From Sodalis glossinidius str. 'morsitans' (GTDB taxonomy: Bacteria; Pseudomonadota; Gammaproteobacteria; Enterobacterales; Enterobacteriaceae): a DNA stretch of 64,000 bases. The stretch's first letter is position 1, and the number at the start of each line of letters is the position of its first letter. The translations under genes were made by a program, and so were the position numbers. Positions 18,914 through 28,995 of this stretch are shown here, piece after piece. Location: the NCBI RefSeq assembly GCF_000010085.1, contig NC_007712.1, forward strand, positions 2,666,001 to 2,730,000, written 5' to 3'. The notes under the pieces are model-generated. The model worked only from the letters and a program-made list of their open reading frames with translations, was not told where the DNA came from and did not search any database.

Positions 18914-19180
18914 TAACGTTGTTTTGCCTGTAATCTTGGGAGCGCCTGGCAACGTCGGCGCTTCCGCAGAGGGAAACCGCCACGGCTGAAAAGGAAACGT
19001 CAGCGGATCGCGCAGGTTGAACAGCCGTTGCTGTTTATACGACGAGTATACCGGGGCTTACCCGCCGCGCCTAGCAGGCATCCACTTGAATTATTAGCAT
19101 CCATCCTAATTCATTATGAAGACAGCCATTATCACGACTATTTTCCCCGATTTTTTCCCACTGGCGAGGGTGCGGCGCTG

Positions 19181-20874
19181 ATGGCATTGACGCTGCGCCC
19201 CTATCAACGTGAAGCGGTGACGGCCACCGTCGATCATTTCCGCCGTCACAGCACGCCGGCGCTTATCGTTTTGCCAACCGGCGCCGGCAAAAGCCTTGTC
19301 ATCGCCGAGCTGGCCCGCCTGGCGCGCGGCCGTGTTCTGGTGCTGGCGCACGTGAAAGAGCTGGTGGCGCAAAATGAACAGAAATACCGCGCCCTGGTAC
19401 TGGAAGCGACCATCTTCGCCGCCGGCCTGAAGTTGCGCGACAGCGCCGGCAAAGTGGTGTTTGGCAGCGTACAGTCGGTAGCGCGCAATCTTTCAGCCTT
19501 TACCACCCCGTTTTCGCTGCTGATCATTGATGAGTGCCACCACCTGGGCGATGACGACGACAGCCAATATCAGCAAGTGCTCCGCCATCTGCGCGATGTC
19601 ACGCCCGGGCTGCGCATTCTCGGCCTTACCGCAACACCTTACCGGCTGGGAAAGGGATGGATATATCATTTTCATTACCACGGCATGGTGCGCTGCGATG
19701 AGAGCTGCTTTTTTCGCGACTGCATTTTTGAACTGCCGCTACATTACATGGTGAAGCACCGCTATCTGGTGCCGCCTGAGAGGTTGAATATGCCGGTGCG
19801 CCATTATGATTTCAGCCGCCTTCTTCCCAACGCGCTGGGCGACTACCCGGAAAAAGCGCTTAACGGTGAATTGCAGCGCCAGCGGCGCATCACACCGCTG
19901 ATTGTCGCGCAAATCCGTGATTACGGCGCCGCCAGACGGGGCGTGATGATCTTTGCCGCCACCGTTGAGCACGCTGGCGAAATTCTCGGCCTGCTGCCGT
20001 CGGATCAGGCGGCACTCGTCAGCACCGCGACCCCGGCCGTGGAGCGCGACAGGTTGATTGCCACCTTCCGCGCGCAGCGCCTGCATTACCTAGTCAACGT
20101 CGCGGTCCTTACCCACCGGTTTCGACGCGCCCCATGTTGACGTTATCGCCATCTTGCTCTCGACGGCCTCGGTGAGCCTGTACCAGCAGATCGTCGGCCG
20201 CGGGTTGCGGCTTTATCCCGGCAAAACTGCATGTCTCATCCTGGATTATGCCGGCAACGGACACGATCTCTACTCGCCGGAAGTCGGGCAGACATAAACC
20301 GGACGGGCAGAGCCAGCAGGTACAGGTTTTCTGTCCCGCCTGCGGTTTCGCCAATCTATTTTGGGGCAAAACGACGAGCGATGGCGAGGTGATTGAGCAT
20401 TACGGCCGTCGTTGCCAGGGCTGGCATGAAGACGAACGGGGCGAGCGCCAGCAATGCGATTACCGCTTTTGCTTCAAACTGTGCGCCGACTGTGGCGCAC
20501 AGAACGACATCGCCGCCCGTCACTGCCACCATTGCCAGCGGATTCTGCTCGACCCTGATGATATGCTCAAGGCGGCGCTACGGCTGAAGGATGCGCTAGT
20601 GCTGCGTTGTAGCGGCATGTCACTGCGCGCGGGTCAGGATGATAAGGGGGAATGGCTGCAGGTTACCTATTATGACGAGGACGGCGCCGACGTCGGCGAG
20701 CTCTACCGCCTGCACACGCCAGCGCAGCGGCGGCTGTTTGCGCTTCGGTTTCTGCCGTTGCACCTGCGCCCCCCCCCGGGGGTGGCGTTTACCTTGGGGC
20801 GGGCGAAGGACATCGAAGCGGCAGCGGACAAGTTACGGGCGCCGGATTTTGTGGTTTCCCGCTTACGCGGCTAA
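19181..20874 (+). pseudogene. radD: DEAD-box-like repair helicase RadD (YejH), two frameshifts
   Basis: ATG 19181 starts MALTLRPYQREAV; LPTGAGKS is the Walker A and IIDECHH the DECH-type Walker B, followed by GLTATPYR (motif III). Near 20108 an extra C breaks the frame before TGFDAPHVDVIAIL (motif V), and the VI motif QQIVGRGLRLYPGK is in the new frame. A second slip near 20290 precedes VFCPACGFANLFWGKTT and the C-terminal zinc-ribbon cysteines. The total length matches the E. coli protein of 586 residues. RadD processes recombination intermediates and helps to repair double-strand breaks; this copy is cut at motif V. Confidence 0.88.
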
Positions 20875-20912
20875 CCGGGTTTCGTTTGCTCCGCGCCGGT
20901 AATTCCGGTAAA

Positions 20913-20953
20913 ATCCTGCCTGCTTATTGACAAGCATGTTTATCCTGCCTGCT
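20913..20953 (+). repeat. 12-bp direct repeat in the rplY leader
   Basis: ATCCTGCCTGCT occurs at 20913-20924 and again at 20942-20953, 29 bases apart, in the untranslated region before rplY. TTGACA lies between the copies (20927-20932) and could be a -35 box. The spacing of nearly three helical turns would suit two protein sites on one DNA face, but nothing shows that they are used. Confidence 0.45.
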
Positions 20954-20999
20954 GCTGGGTCGCCTGTAGCAGGTTCAATTTCAGGTTTTGAGAAAAATT

Positions 21000-21284
21000 A
21001 TGTTAACTATCAACGCTGTAATCCGTAAAGACCAGGGCAAGGGTGCGAGCCGCCGCCTGCGTCTTGCGAACAAGTTTCCGGCTATCGTTTATGGCGGCAC
21101 CAAAGCGCCGGTCGCCATCGAGCTGGATCACGATATCGTTCTGAACACCCAGACCAAAGAAGGTTTTTACACCGACGTTCTGGCTCTGGTGATCGACGGT
21201 AAAGAAAGCAAAGTGAAGGTACAGGCAGTGCAACGTCATTCGTTCAAACCGAAACTGACCCATATCGATTTCGTTCGCGCCTAA
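21000..21284 (+). CDS. rplY: 50S ribosomal protein L25
   Basis: Intact 94-residue single-domain L25 of the gamma-proteobacterial short type. MLTINAVIRKDQGKGASRRL and KFPAIVYGGTKAP are the conserved 5S rRNA-binding segments. It binds 5S rRNA in the central protuberance of the large subunit. It is transcribed alone: a terminator follows 18 bases after the stop, and the broken radD lies upstream on the same strand. Confidence 0.96.
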   Translation: MLTINAVIRKDQGKGASRRLRLANKFPAIVYGGTKAPVAIELDHDIVLNTQTKEGFYTDVLALVIDGKESKVKVQAVQRHSFKPKLTHIDFVRA

Positions 21285-21302
21285 GTGTGTAACGTCGAAA
21301 GA

Positions 21303-21331
21303 AGAAACGCCGCACCCTGCGGCGTTTTTTT
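21303..21331 (+). terminator. Rho-independent terminator of rplY
   Basis: AACGCCGCA-CCC-TGCGGCGTT followed by a T run gives a strong hairpin immediately after rplY. Confidence 0.88.
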
Positions 21332-21461
21332 ACTCCGCGAACCCACCTTCCATCGCATTCTTGTCAGATAGCGTCATGTTCGCGCAAACGGCGTTTGCCG
21401 TGGGTTTCCTCCGAACGCTTCACAACCGCCGTTATCCTTCACATATCGATCTCAGCCGTTC

Positions 21462-23163
21462 TTAATGCCCCCTTACCCGTTTTTTCAGCTTGTTCGACAG
21501 CCCGTCCTCCACCCTTTCATTAATCTTCTCGACCACCGAGTCTATCACCGCCTCACCGGCCGTTATCCAGGTTGCATCCGTCATGGCCTCATACGACGTA
21601 GCCCTGACTGCGGATTTAACCGCTGCGCCAACCGCGTCCTGCAGCGCTTCGCTTACCGCCCCACCCACCGACTCGACAGCGCTTTCGACAAGGACTTCAC
21701 CGACCTCTTTTGCCGCTTCAATAGCTGCCAGGGCGATAATCCAGGCCACCGGTCCGCCGACTATCGTCCCGGCTTCCACGGCGTCAACCTCCAAATCTTC
21801 CACCACCGCCTCCTCCACCGTTTCCAAAGCCACATCCGCTGTGGTTTCCTTTTGTTGAGGAGATAAACCGTGCCGGCCCCTAAAGCTACCGCTCCCGCCG
21901 CGCTGCCGCTGGTCGCCAATTGCATTAAGGGGGCGCCGCCCCTTTTTTCCACTGCGCTCTTCGCTTTCTCCTCGTAAGGTACGACAACCTTAGTCATAAA
22001 GTCTTGGTCAGCGTTATCGATGAGGGAGGGAAAACTGTGTTTTCCGTCTCTTCCCCCCGGTACGGAAGGCAGCGGAACGTTTTTATGCGCGAGAGCCAGC
22101 ACCACAATACCAGGATGACCTTGGGAGATGATTTCCTGATAATAAGGTGCTTTATCTCACTGAGTATACTCTCTGATGGCGTCTTGAATATCATCCGAAT
22201 TTTATTGAGTTTCTGTTCAGTCAAGCCGAGAACATGACTATTCTTACTTAATTCCTCCTCAACAACAGACACCGCCACCCTGTGTTTTTGATCATAGGTT
22301 TTACTGATTTTTTTGATTATCGCTTCGATTCTCTTTTTAAACTTGGCAATAGTGGAAAAAATACGAAAGAACTGATAAACATTCCACGCCTCTTTGACGA
22401 CATCATTACGTAAATCTTCTGAGACGTTTTTTAGTTTCCGCAAATGTCGGGCTGAAAATTTATTCTGCTTAATATAATCCTCATGAGTAGCAAGATCCGC
22501 CTTCGCCAACCTAGCCGCCGCAAGTAAATATTCCGCCTGATGAAAAATTTTCTTGGCAACAAATAACAAGCCATAAACTTCATTGGCCATTTTTTCGTTT
22601 TTGATAACCGTAATAGATTGATATAACTCTCTAAGGGCATCGACCGTGGTGGGATAAGAATTTTCTGCGGTTTGAAATATCAACATATCATCCATTCTTT
22701 CATGCAAGCCTGCTTCAGCTGACCGTTTTGCCCGGACATTACCGCGGGGCAGCGGTGTCCGGACACTAACATCCGCAGTACTCTGCAACGGGAGATGAAA
22801 CTCGATCGGCATTGGGGCCTGCGCCGAAGGAGGCAACTGACCCGACAGCGCGGTTGCAACATGGCCGACATTTGCCGGCGCAGCATTCAGGCTGCCAATC
22901 CCGTAGCCTGGCTTGATAAGCGAGAGCAGAGAAAGTAAATTGATGATATTACTTTGCCTGAGGATTGGTCACCGGGTCTCCATGACATTTGCCGCGTTGA
23001 TTAATGCCAAGATCCTTTGACCAGCTGCACCGTCATCCCTGGCCGGATGCATGCGTAGCGACCGTTCTTCGCGGTCAATAGTTGTATCTTTTCTATTTTT
23101 ATCATGAAGGTAGTTATAATAATTTCCGACAACACTATTTTGCCGTGCGACTGATGACATGGG
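21462..23163 (-). pseudogene. Unrecognised large secreted-type/effector-like protein, one nonsense codon and two frameshifts
   Basis: An AGGAGGTG site lies 5 bases before ATG 23163. The frame reads MPMSSVARQNSVVGNYYNYL to VMETR and meets TGA 22969-22971, but continues in the same frame (INLLSLLSLIKPGYGIG) through MPIEFHLPLQSTADV and a lysine-rich, coiled-coil-like middle. It then shifts near 22090 and again near 21850. Joined, it gives about 565 residues. The C-terminal third has two hydrophobic, glycine/alanine-rich stretches (SGSAAGAVALGAGTVYLL and GTIVGGPVAWIIALAAIE) followed by an alanine-rich amphipathic tail. I recognise no family. The AT-rich middle differs from its neighbours, suggesting acquisition. 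Hydrophobic stretches plus coiled coil recall pore-formers or type III translocators and effectors, but that is speculation. Confidence 0.55.
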
Positions 23164-23211
23164 CATTACACACCTCCTGGATTTATTGAATTCCATATTA
23201 CGATTAAACAA

Positions 23212-23555
23212 GCCAAGGCGAGGAGCATTAATAAAAAAATCTGAATTGCTAATAAAAACCCTCTATAACCAAAGTTATCCAGCCAAAAAATAGGGGTGTG
23301 ATAAATAATTCACAGGATCGCCTGCGCAATAGGTAAAAAAACCAGCAACATACCGGGATATTTATTTTTCACGAAGGTAGCATAGCGCGATTCGCTATTG
23401 CAACAAAAACGTAACAGCCTGGAAACGTACGGGAGTCGTTATCTATCATTCACTTTCAGGCCAATGATTGATGTATTAATTATCTGGACGCTAGCGGGCG
23501 CCGTCACCTTAAACCACCGTACTATAGTCAACGGTGATTTAAGGTATTGTGAGCG
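23212..23555. other. Intergenic stretch of about 340 bases, no gene seen
   Basis: AT-rich sequence between the effector-like remnant and the end of yejK. It may carry the promoter of the remnant on the minus strand. No open frame or hairpin stands out. Confidence 0.5.
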
Positions 23556-24560
23556 TTATTTGCCGTTCTGACGACGGGTTAATTGATCGCGCAGATTCGG
23601 CGGCGTTCCTTTAATCGTCAACGTGTCCGTCGCGGGATCCCAGAAAATGCGTTCGCCCAGCAAATGCGCATCAAAATTAAGCGTTACCCCTCCGCCGCTG
23701 CCGGCGTATTTGGTGAGCTGGAGCAGCGTGCCGCGATCGGCTGGGAACGTTTCCTCCAGCGCATAGCCCTGTTCGCTTGAGAAGGCCTGGAAAGTTTTGT
23801 CACTCACCGGCGCCAGAGTGGCGGAAAGTTCCACCAGCGCAATATCCTCGCCGGCCTGCAATTGCTCTTTGCAGTAGCTGTGTACCTGCTGGCGAACCTC
23901 TTGCCGTTGGCGATTATCCAGCGCTGCATCGGTGCAGTAATCATCCACCGCCTGCAGCAGGCCGCGGTTTTGCGCCTTGGTGTCCAACCCTTCGGCTGCT
24001 GCGAGAAAGTCCATAAAGAAATCCGAGACTTTCCGTCCTACGCGCCCTTTCAGAAACGTCAGATAACGCGTGGAAGCCGGCTGGGTTTCCCATTCGGTCA
24101 AATCGATGCACGCCACAATATCCGCGTGGTGTATATCCAGGTACTGGGTACTGCTGATATCCAGCTGTTCATTGACCAGCATACTCTGACAGGTACCGAG
24201 CACCGCGATGAGCAAATATTCTACCGCCAGGTAACGATACTGGCAAAACAGGACAGTTCCGCCTTCGGCAAACGGATATTTCGCCAGCTCATCGCGCAGT
24301 CGCCCCGTCGCGGTGCGGCTGAAGGCAAGAAAGTTTTCATTTCCCCGGCGGCAACTGCGTACCGCGTCCGCCAGTTCACTCTCGGGCGTGAAAATGCCGT
24401 AGGCCTTGCTCTTGGCACTGTATACGCGGTGCAGCTCGGCCATCATATCTTCCACCGCCGGCGAGACATCAAGAGGCGTATCACGCAGCACCAGCTCTAG
24501 CGTCTGTTCATCGAGCTTAATCATTTGATGCAGAGCAATCTGGTCGATATCCAGACTCAT
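23556..24560 (-). CDS. yejK: Nucleoid-associated protein YejK (NdpA)
   Basis: Intact, 334 residues, the normal length. MSLDIDQIALHQMIKLDEQT at the start and GRVGRKVSDFFMDFLAAAEG in the middle are family hallmarks. YejK is a nucleoid-associated protein reported to interact with topoisomerase IV and gyrase. Its usual partner gene yejL is divergent and frameshifted here. Position between rplY and yejL-yejM matches E. coli. Confidence 0.95.
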   Translation of the reverse strand: MSLDIDQIALHQMIKLDEQTLELVLRDTPLDVSPAVEDMMAELHRVYSAKSKAYGIFTPESELADAVRSCRRGNENFLAFSRTATGRLRDELAKYPFAEGGTVLFCQYRYLAVEYLLIAVLGTCQSMLVNEQLDISSTQYLDIHHADIVACIDLTEWETQPASTRYLTFLKGRVGRKVSDFFMDFLAAAEGLDTKAQNRGLLQAVDDYCTDAALDNRQRQEVRQQVHSYCKEQLQAGEDIALVELSATLAPVSDKTFQAFSSEQGYALEETFPADRGTLLQLTKYAGSGGGVTLNFDAHLLGERIFWDPATDTLTIKGTPPNLRDQLTRRQNGK

Positions 24561-24742
24561 GTTCTATTCTCCATTCTGGTCAGGTGCGTATTCAAACACC
24601 GAATCGCCCGCCGCTGCAACTGTGTCGCCTCCGCCATGACCGAAGGCTGAAACGCTACAAAGGTTAGAAACGATAAAAGTGCGGAAAAAGGGGAGTTGAT
24701 ACGGTAAGATACCGGACTTTGACAGGCCACGTAGATGATATT

Positions 24743-24969
24743 ATGCCACAAGCATCCCGTTACAGTGACGAACAGATAGAGGTCCTGCTTGCCGAACTGG
24801 CTGCAGTACTGGAAAAACATCATACGCCGACTGATCTCGTGCTAATGGTCTTGGGGAATATGGTCACCCATGTGATCAACACCCACGTCGCGCCGAGATG
24901 CGCAATACGCTGGTTAAATCGTTCACCGACGCGCTGCACGCATCGGTGCCGCTTCCCGACACGCATTAA
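24743..24969 (+). pseudogene. yejL: UPF0352 protein YejL, single frameshift
   Basis: ATG 24743 starts MPQASRYSDEQIEVLLAELA and runs through MVLGNMVTHVINTHVAP, as in YejL. At about 24891 one base is missing. The next frame reads EMRNTLVKSFTDALHASVPL and stops at TAA 24967-24969, giving the expected 75 residues. The family has an unknown function. yejM follows 24 bases later on the same strand and may have been translated with it. Confidence 0.82.
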
Positions 24970-24993
24970 TTAAGCACAAGCCAAGACACAGCT

Positions 24994-26769
24994 ATGGTGA
25001 CAAAGAGTCAGCGCTACCGTGACAAAGTATCCCAAATGATTAGTTGGGGTCACTGGTTCGCCCTTTTTAATATACTGCTCAGCCTGGGGCTGGGCAGTCG
25101 CTATTTGTTCATCTCGGACTGGCCCGGCTCGCTGGCGGGCCGGCTGTACGCGTTCGCCAGTTGGCTTGGTCATTTCAGCTTTCTCAGCTTCACATTGTAT
25201 TTGCTGGTAGTATTTCCCCTCACTTTCGTGGTGATGTCGCAACGGTTATTGCGTCTTTTATCCGCCATCATCGCCACCGCGGGGCTGACGCTGCTGCTGG
25301 TGGACAGCGAGGTCTTCACCCGTTTCCATCAACATCTTAATCCGATGGTGTGGGAACTGGTGATAAACCCGTATCAGACCGAGCTGGCCCGTGACTGGCA
25401 ACTGATGTTTATCGGTATTCCGGTAATATTCCTGGTGGAAATGCTGTTTGGCACTTGGAGCTGGCAAAAATTACGCAGCCTCAATCGCTATAACATCGGC
25501 AAACCGGTGACCGCGCTGTTTATTGGCGCCTTTTGCGCCTCGCATGTGGCCTATATCTGGGCGGATGCGAATTTTTACCGCCCTATTACCATGCAACGCG
25601 CCAATCTGCCGCTATCTTATCCGATGACCGCGCGCCGTTTTCTGGAGCGCCATGGCCTGCTTGATGCTCAGGCCTTTGAGCGGCGCCTGGTCCAGCAGGG
25701 CAACCCGGAGGCGGCAGCGGTGGAATACCCCTTGAGTCCGGTGAGCTTTAGCGACAAAGGAAGCGGTCTGAACCTGCTCATTATCACCACCGGCATGCTG
25801 CGCAATGACACGCTGGACCAGCAGATGCCGGCCCTAAAGCGCTTCGCCGAACAAAACGCGCGTTTTGCGCAGCACTATAGCACCGGCAATCAGCTGGATA
25901 CCGGCCTGTTCGGACTGTTCTACGGCATTTCGGCCTCCTATCTAGACGGAATCCTGGCCACGCGCAAATCCTCGGCGCTGTTGGACGCGCTGAATAAACA
26001 GGGATACCAGCTCAGCCTGTTTGCCTCCGACGGTTTTCGCGATCCGCTATATCGTCAGGCGCTATTGACCGATTTTACGTTGCCGGAGCCCGTCAGGCAG
26101 ACGGACGTGCAAACCGCCAGGCAGTGGCAGCAATGGCGCGACAGCTACAGTGGCGCATCGCCCTGGTTCTCCTATGTGTCATTTAACGGCACCAACGTCA
26201 GCAGCGGTCTGGCCAACACGCCGGATTTCACCCGCCGCTATCAGCAAGGCGCGCAACGTCTGGACAATACCCTGGGGCAAATGCTGGATACTCTGCGCGC
26301 ACGCGGCGATCTGGATAATACGGTGGTCGTCATCACCGCCGCCACCGGGGTGGAATTAGATGATAATGGCAGAGGACGGAGCGAGAGCGGTACCCGTTTC
26401 AACCACGCGCAGCTGCAGGTGCCGTTGGTGGTACATTGGCCCGGCACGCCGGCGCAGGTAGTAACGAAACTGACCAACCACAATGACGTCACCGTGACGC
26501 TCATGCAGCGTCTGCTGCATGCCAGCAATCGCGCCAGCGATTACTCTCAAGGGGAGGATCTGTTCGCTCCGCGTCGCCGCAATGATTGGGTGCTGAGCGC
26601 AGACAAACATCAGCTGGCTATTACCACGCCGCATGAAACCCTGCTGCTGGAAAATAACGGCAGTTACCGCACTTTCGACGTCAATGGTAAGGAGTTGTAC
26701 CAGCAAAAACCGCAACTGACGCTGCTGCTGCAGGTACTGACGAATGAAAAACGCTTTATTGCCAACTAA
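24994..26769 (+). CDS. yejM: Inner-membrane lipopolysaccharide-sensing regulator YejM/PbgA (LapC)
   Basis: Intact, 591 residues. Five predicted membrane helices fill about residues 20-190 (WFALFNILLSLGLGSRYLF, FTLYLLVVFPLTFVVM and others), a basic linker follows, and the rest is a periplasmic sulfatase/alkaline-phosphatase-like domain from about residue 245 (LNLLIITTGM). In E. coli it senses LPS in the inner membrane and controls LpxC degradation through LapB. The residue matching Asp268 of the E. coli pseudo-hydrolase site is glycine here (G267). ATG 24994 or GTG 24997 could start it. Kept intact beside broken yejL, so probably needed for LPS balance. Confidence 0.93.
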   Translation: MVTKSQRYRDKVSQMISWGHWFALFNILLSLGLGSRYLFISDWPGSLAGRLYAFASWLGHFSFLSFTLYLLVVFPLTFVVMSQRLLRLLSAIIATAGLTLLLVDSEVFTRFHQHLNPMVWELVINPYQTELARDWQLMFIGIPVIFLVEMLFGTWSWQKLRSLNRYNIGKPVTALFIGAFCASHVAYIWADANFYRPITMQRANLPLSYPMTARRFLERHGLLDAQAFERRLVQQGNPEAAAVEYPLSPVSFSDKGSGLNLLIITTGMLRNDTLDQQMPALKRFAEQNARFAQHYSTGNQLDTGLFGLFYGISASYLDGILATRKSSALLDALNKQGYQLSLFASDGFRDPLYRQALLTDFTLPEPVRQTDVQTARQWQQWRDSYSGASPWFSYVSFNGTNVSSGLANTPDFTRRYQQGAQRLDNTLGQMLDTLRARGDLDNTVVVITAATGVELDDNGRGRSESGTRFNHAQLQVPLVVHWPGTPAQVVTKLTNHNDVTVTLMQRLLHASNRASDYSQGEDLFAPRRRNDWVLSADKHQLAITTPHETLLLENNGSYRTFDVNGKELYQQKPQLTLLLQVLTNEKRFIAN

Positions 26770-26847
26770 ACGCTTAAAACTAAAGCAGTCGTTCGAGTCG
26801 GCTATTGCATTCATAGCAAGAACAGGTAGTATAAGCGCCCATGAGTT

Positions 26848-26924
26848 CGGCATGTAGCGCAGCCTGGTAGCGCACCGTCATGGGGTGTCGGGGGTCGGAG
26901 GTTCGAATCCTCTCATGCCGACCA
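26848..26924 (+). tRNA. proL: tRNA-Pro (anticodon GGG)
   Basis: 77 bases with acceptor CGGCATG/CATGCCG, a GGTTCGAATCC T-arm, encoded CCA end and anticodon loop ATGGGGT (anticodon GGG). It is almost identical to E. coli proL and has the same location, just after yejM. It decodes CCC and CCU. Confidence 0.96.
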
Positions 26925-26935
26925 AATTCATCCCC

Positions 26936-26969
26936 AAAAAAAACCAATCGCCTGCGATTGGTTTTTTTC
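26936..26969 (+). terminator. Rho-independent terminator after tRNA-Pro
   Basis: A run of A, then CCAATCG-CCTG-CGATTGG and TTTTTTT form a hairpin with U tail 12 bases after the tRNA. The flanking A and T runs make it potentially bidirectional, so it can also stop transcription coming from the opposite strand. Confidence 0.88.
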
Positions 26970-27022
26970 GTCTATCGTTAGCTCGCCGTCGATATACGGC
27001 GGCTGGTTGGCAAACCTCTCCG

Positions 27023-27457
27023 TTAGCCGAAGCGTTGTGCCCAAGACTCAGCCAACGCAATATCCTGCTCAACCGGCAAGCCGCTGATGCCAATTGCGCC
27101 AACGACCGCCCCCTGCATACGAATCGGCATACCGCCCGGCATCGGCAAAAGCATGGCATCATTCAATACCCCGAGAGCCATGGCGCCGCGCTGCACCTCT
27201 TCGGACACCTGACAGGTACTGCGCCGCAGCATGAGCGCCGTATAGGCTTTACGCTGGGCCAGTAACCGCGGCAGCGGCGGACAGCGGTGATGGGCGCCGA
27301 ACGCCACCAGCTAGCCGTAGCAGCCCACGACCGCCACCGCCAGCCCGTGCGTACCGGGGTCGGAGGCCGTCGACTCAAGAAGATCCGCCACCATCTTAAC
27401 CGCCGCGATATCGCTGAGAGTATAGCGCGCACTAAAAGCCGAGCTAGCCTTTGCCAT
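27023..27457 (-). pseudogene. GlcG/HbpS-like (DUF336) protein, one amber codon
   Basis: ATG 27457 starts MAKASSAFSARYTLSDIAAV. In-frame TAG at 27311-27313 interrupts the conserved region just before LVAFGAHHR. The same frame continues with RKAYTALMLRRSTCQVSEEV and LLPMPGGMPIRMQGAVVGAI then GISGLPVEQD, the GlcG/heme-binding HbpS signature with GGxP and GxxGxSG. Length of about 144 is normal. The gene overlaps the aldolase gene ahead of it and belongs to the broken sugar-acid cluster. Function in such clusters is uncertain. Confidence 0.75.
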
Positions 27458-28284
27458 GGGCGATAGTCTCCTGGATACGGTGATACAGCCCGTCCAATTC
27501 CTTTTTCTGCGTCGACGTCAGGGGGGTAAAGAGCTCACGCACCGGCCCAAGTTCGGTCAGATTACGCCCCGCCAGGCATTTCGCGGCTTGAAAAATCCCC
27601 CGTTCCACCATGAACGCCACGACAGTATTGATTTTCTGCTGCAACGCCTGAGCCTCGGGCATCTATACCCATCCGAAAAGCATCGCGCACCGCGATAAAC
27701 AATTCGGGTTGCAAATTGACGGTGGTCGCGGTGGCGCCGGCGGCTAAGGCCTATAAGTATATTTCATCAAAACCGTTGAAAAAGATTTTTTCCGGGTACG
27801 TCGCCGCCATCCGTTCCAGAGAATATAAATTATGCGACGTGTGCTTCACCCCCAGCACCTGTTCATCGGTTAATAACGCCCCGGCCATCTCGGTACGAGC
27901 TCCACCGCAGTAAATTGCGGTATATTATAAATAATGACCGGTATCGCTATCGCCGACAGCACTTTGCGATAATAAGCGATAATCTCCGATTTGGAGAATT
28001 TGTAATAATAAGGCGGCGCCAACGTGGGAAATTACAGGCACCTTACCGTTAACCTGCTCCACCAGCGTGCGCAAGACGCGTTGTCTCTCCTCCAGGCTGA
28101 GCAAAGGACCTTCGCCGGACGATCCGCAGCAATAAAAGCCTTCCACACCCCGCTTTAATTGATGAGCAACCAACAACGCCAACGCGTCTTCGTTGATGGA
28201 CTCATCATCATGTATCGGCGTCACGATGGCCGAAATAATCCCCCGGTATTTATCCCACTGGCCGTGCTTTACCATGCTGTCCAT
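27444..28284 (-). pseudogene. Dihydrodipicolinate synthase/N-acetylneuraminate lyase family aldolase, multiply broken
   Basis: ATG 28284 begins MDSMVKHGQWDKYRGIISAI; GFYCCGSSGEGPLLSLEERQ is the family GxxGE signature. After a slip near 28015, PVIIYNIPQFTAVEL and LTDEQVLGVKHTSHNL appear, the latter with the Schiff-base lysine (GVKHTS). A TAG near 27753 and another slip near 27660 precede the C-terminus. The family cleaves or forms 2-keto acids. With the MR/MLE dehydratase, SDR and MFS genes here, the ancestor probably split a 2-keto-3-deoxy sugar acid. Substrate unknown. Confidence 0.78.
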
Positions 28285-28995
28285 CCTTCATCGACCACCA
28301 CATTGGCGCCGGTCATATAGACCGAAGCGTCGGAAAGTAGAAACACTATCGTTCCATTGTATTCATCCTCGTTGGCCATGCGGCCGATCAGCATACGGGC
28401 GGTATAATTTTTCTGAAAACGCGGATCCTGATCCGGCCGTGCCACACCGGAAATCTTCAGGGTATTAACCTGTATGCCGTCCCGTCCCCAATAAGTCGCG
28501 CAATAGCGGGTAAAGTTGTAAATACCCGACTTGGCAGCGGAATAGGCCACCGGCTTGATAAAGGGCACGCTGGTGTCCTCTTTTTTATAGCTATAAATGT
28601 CCTGTACAGGCGATACCACACCATAAATGGATCCAACATTGATGATAGACCCTTTTTTTCCCGCCGCTTTCATCCGGGCGTCCACCTGTTGAGTGACCCA
28701 AAAGGTGCCGACCAAATTGACCTCCACCACTTTGCGAAACACCGCGGCCGGGAAATGTTCAAACGGTCCGGATACCTCCGGCGGCGCGCTGGGCTGTGTA
28801 TCAATCACGGCGTTATTGACCAATCCGTCAGGGGTACCCCATTTTTGCTCGATATCATCAAGCGCACGGCGGACGCTCTCCTAAAGGGTAATATCCACCT
28901 GATAGAACGCCAGATGCGGAGAATTCTCGTGCTCGCCGAGGGCTTTTTCACGTCTTTCCTGCTGGATATTCTGGGCAAACGCCGCCACCCTGGCC
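28269..28995 (-). pseudogene. Short-chain dehydrogenase/reductase, 5'-truncated with amber codon
   Basis: LAFYQVDITL, then in-frame TAG 28881-28883, then ESVRRALDDIEQKWGTPDGL and VNNAVIDTQP lead to SIINVGSIYGVVSP and YSAAKSGIYNFTRY, holding the SDR catalytic Ser and YxxxK. GANVVVDEGWTAW closes it. The glycine-rich NAD-binding start is gone: at about 28990 the frame joins directly to a membrane-transporter sequence. Two lesions at least, hence inactive. In the ancestral cluster it would have oxidised a sugar or sugar-acid intermediate. Confidence 0.78.
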
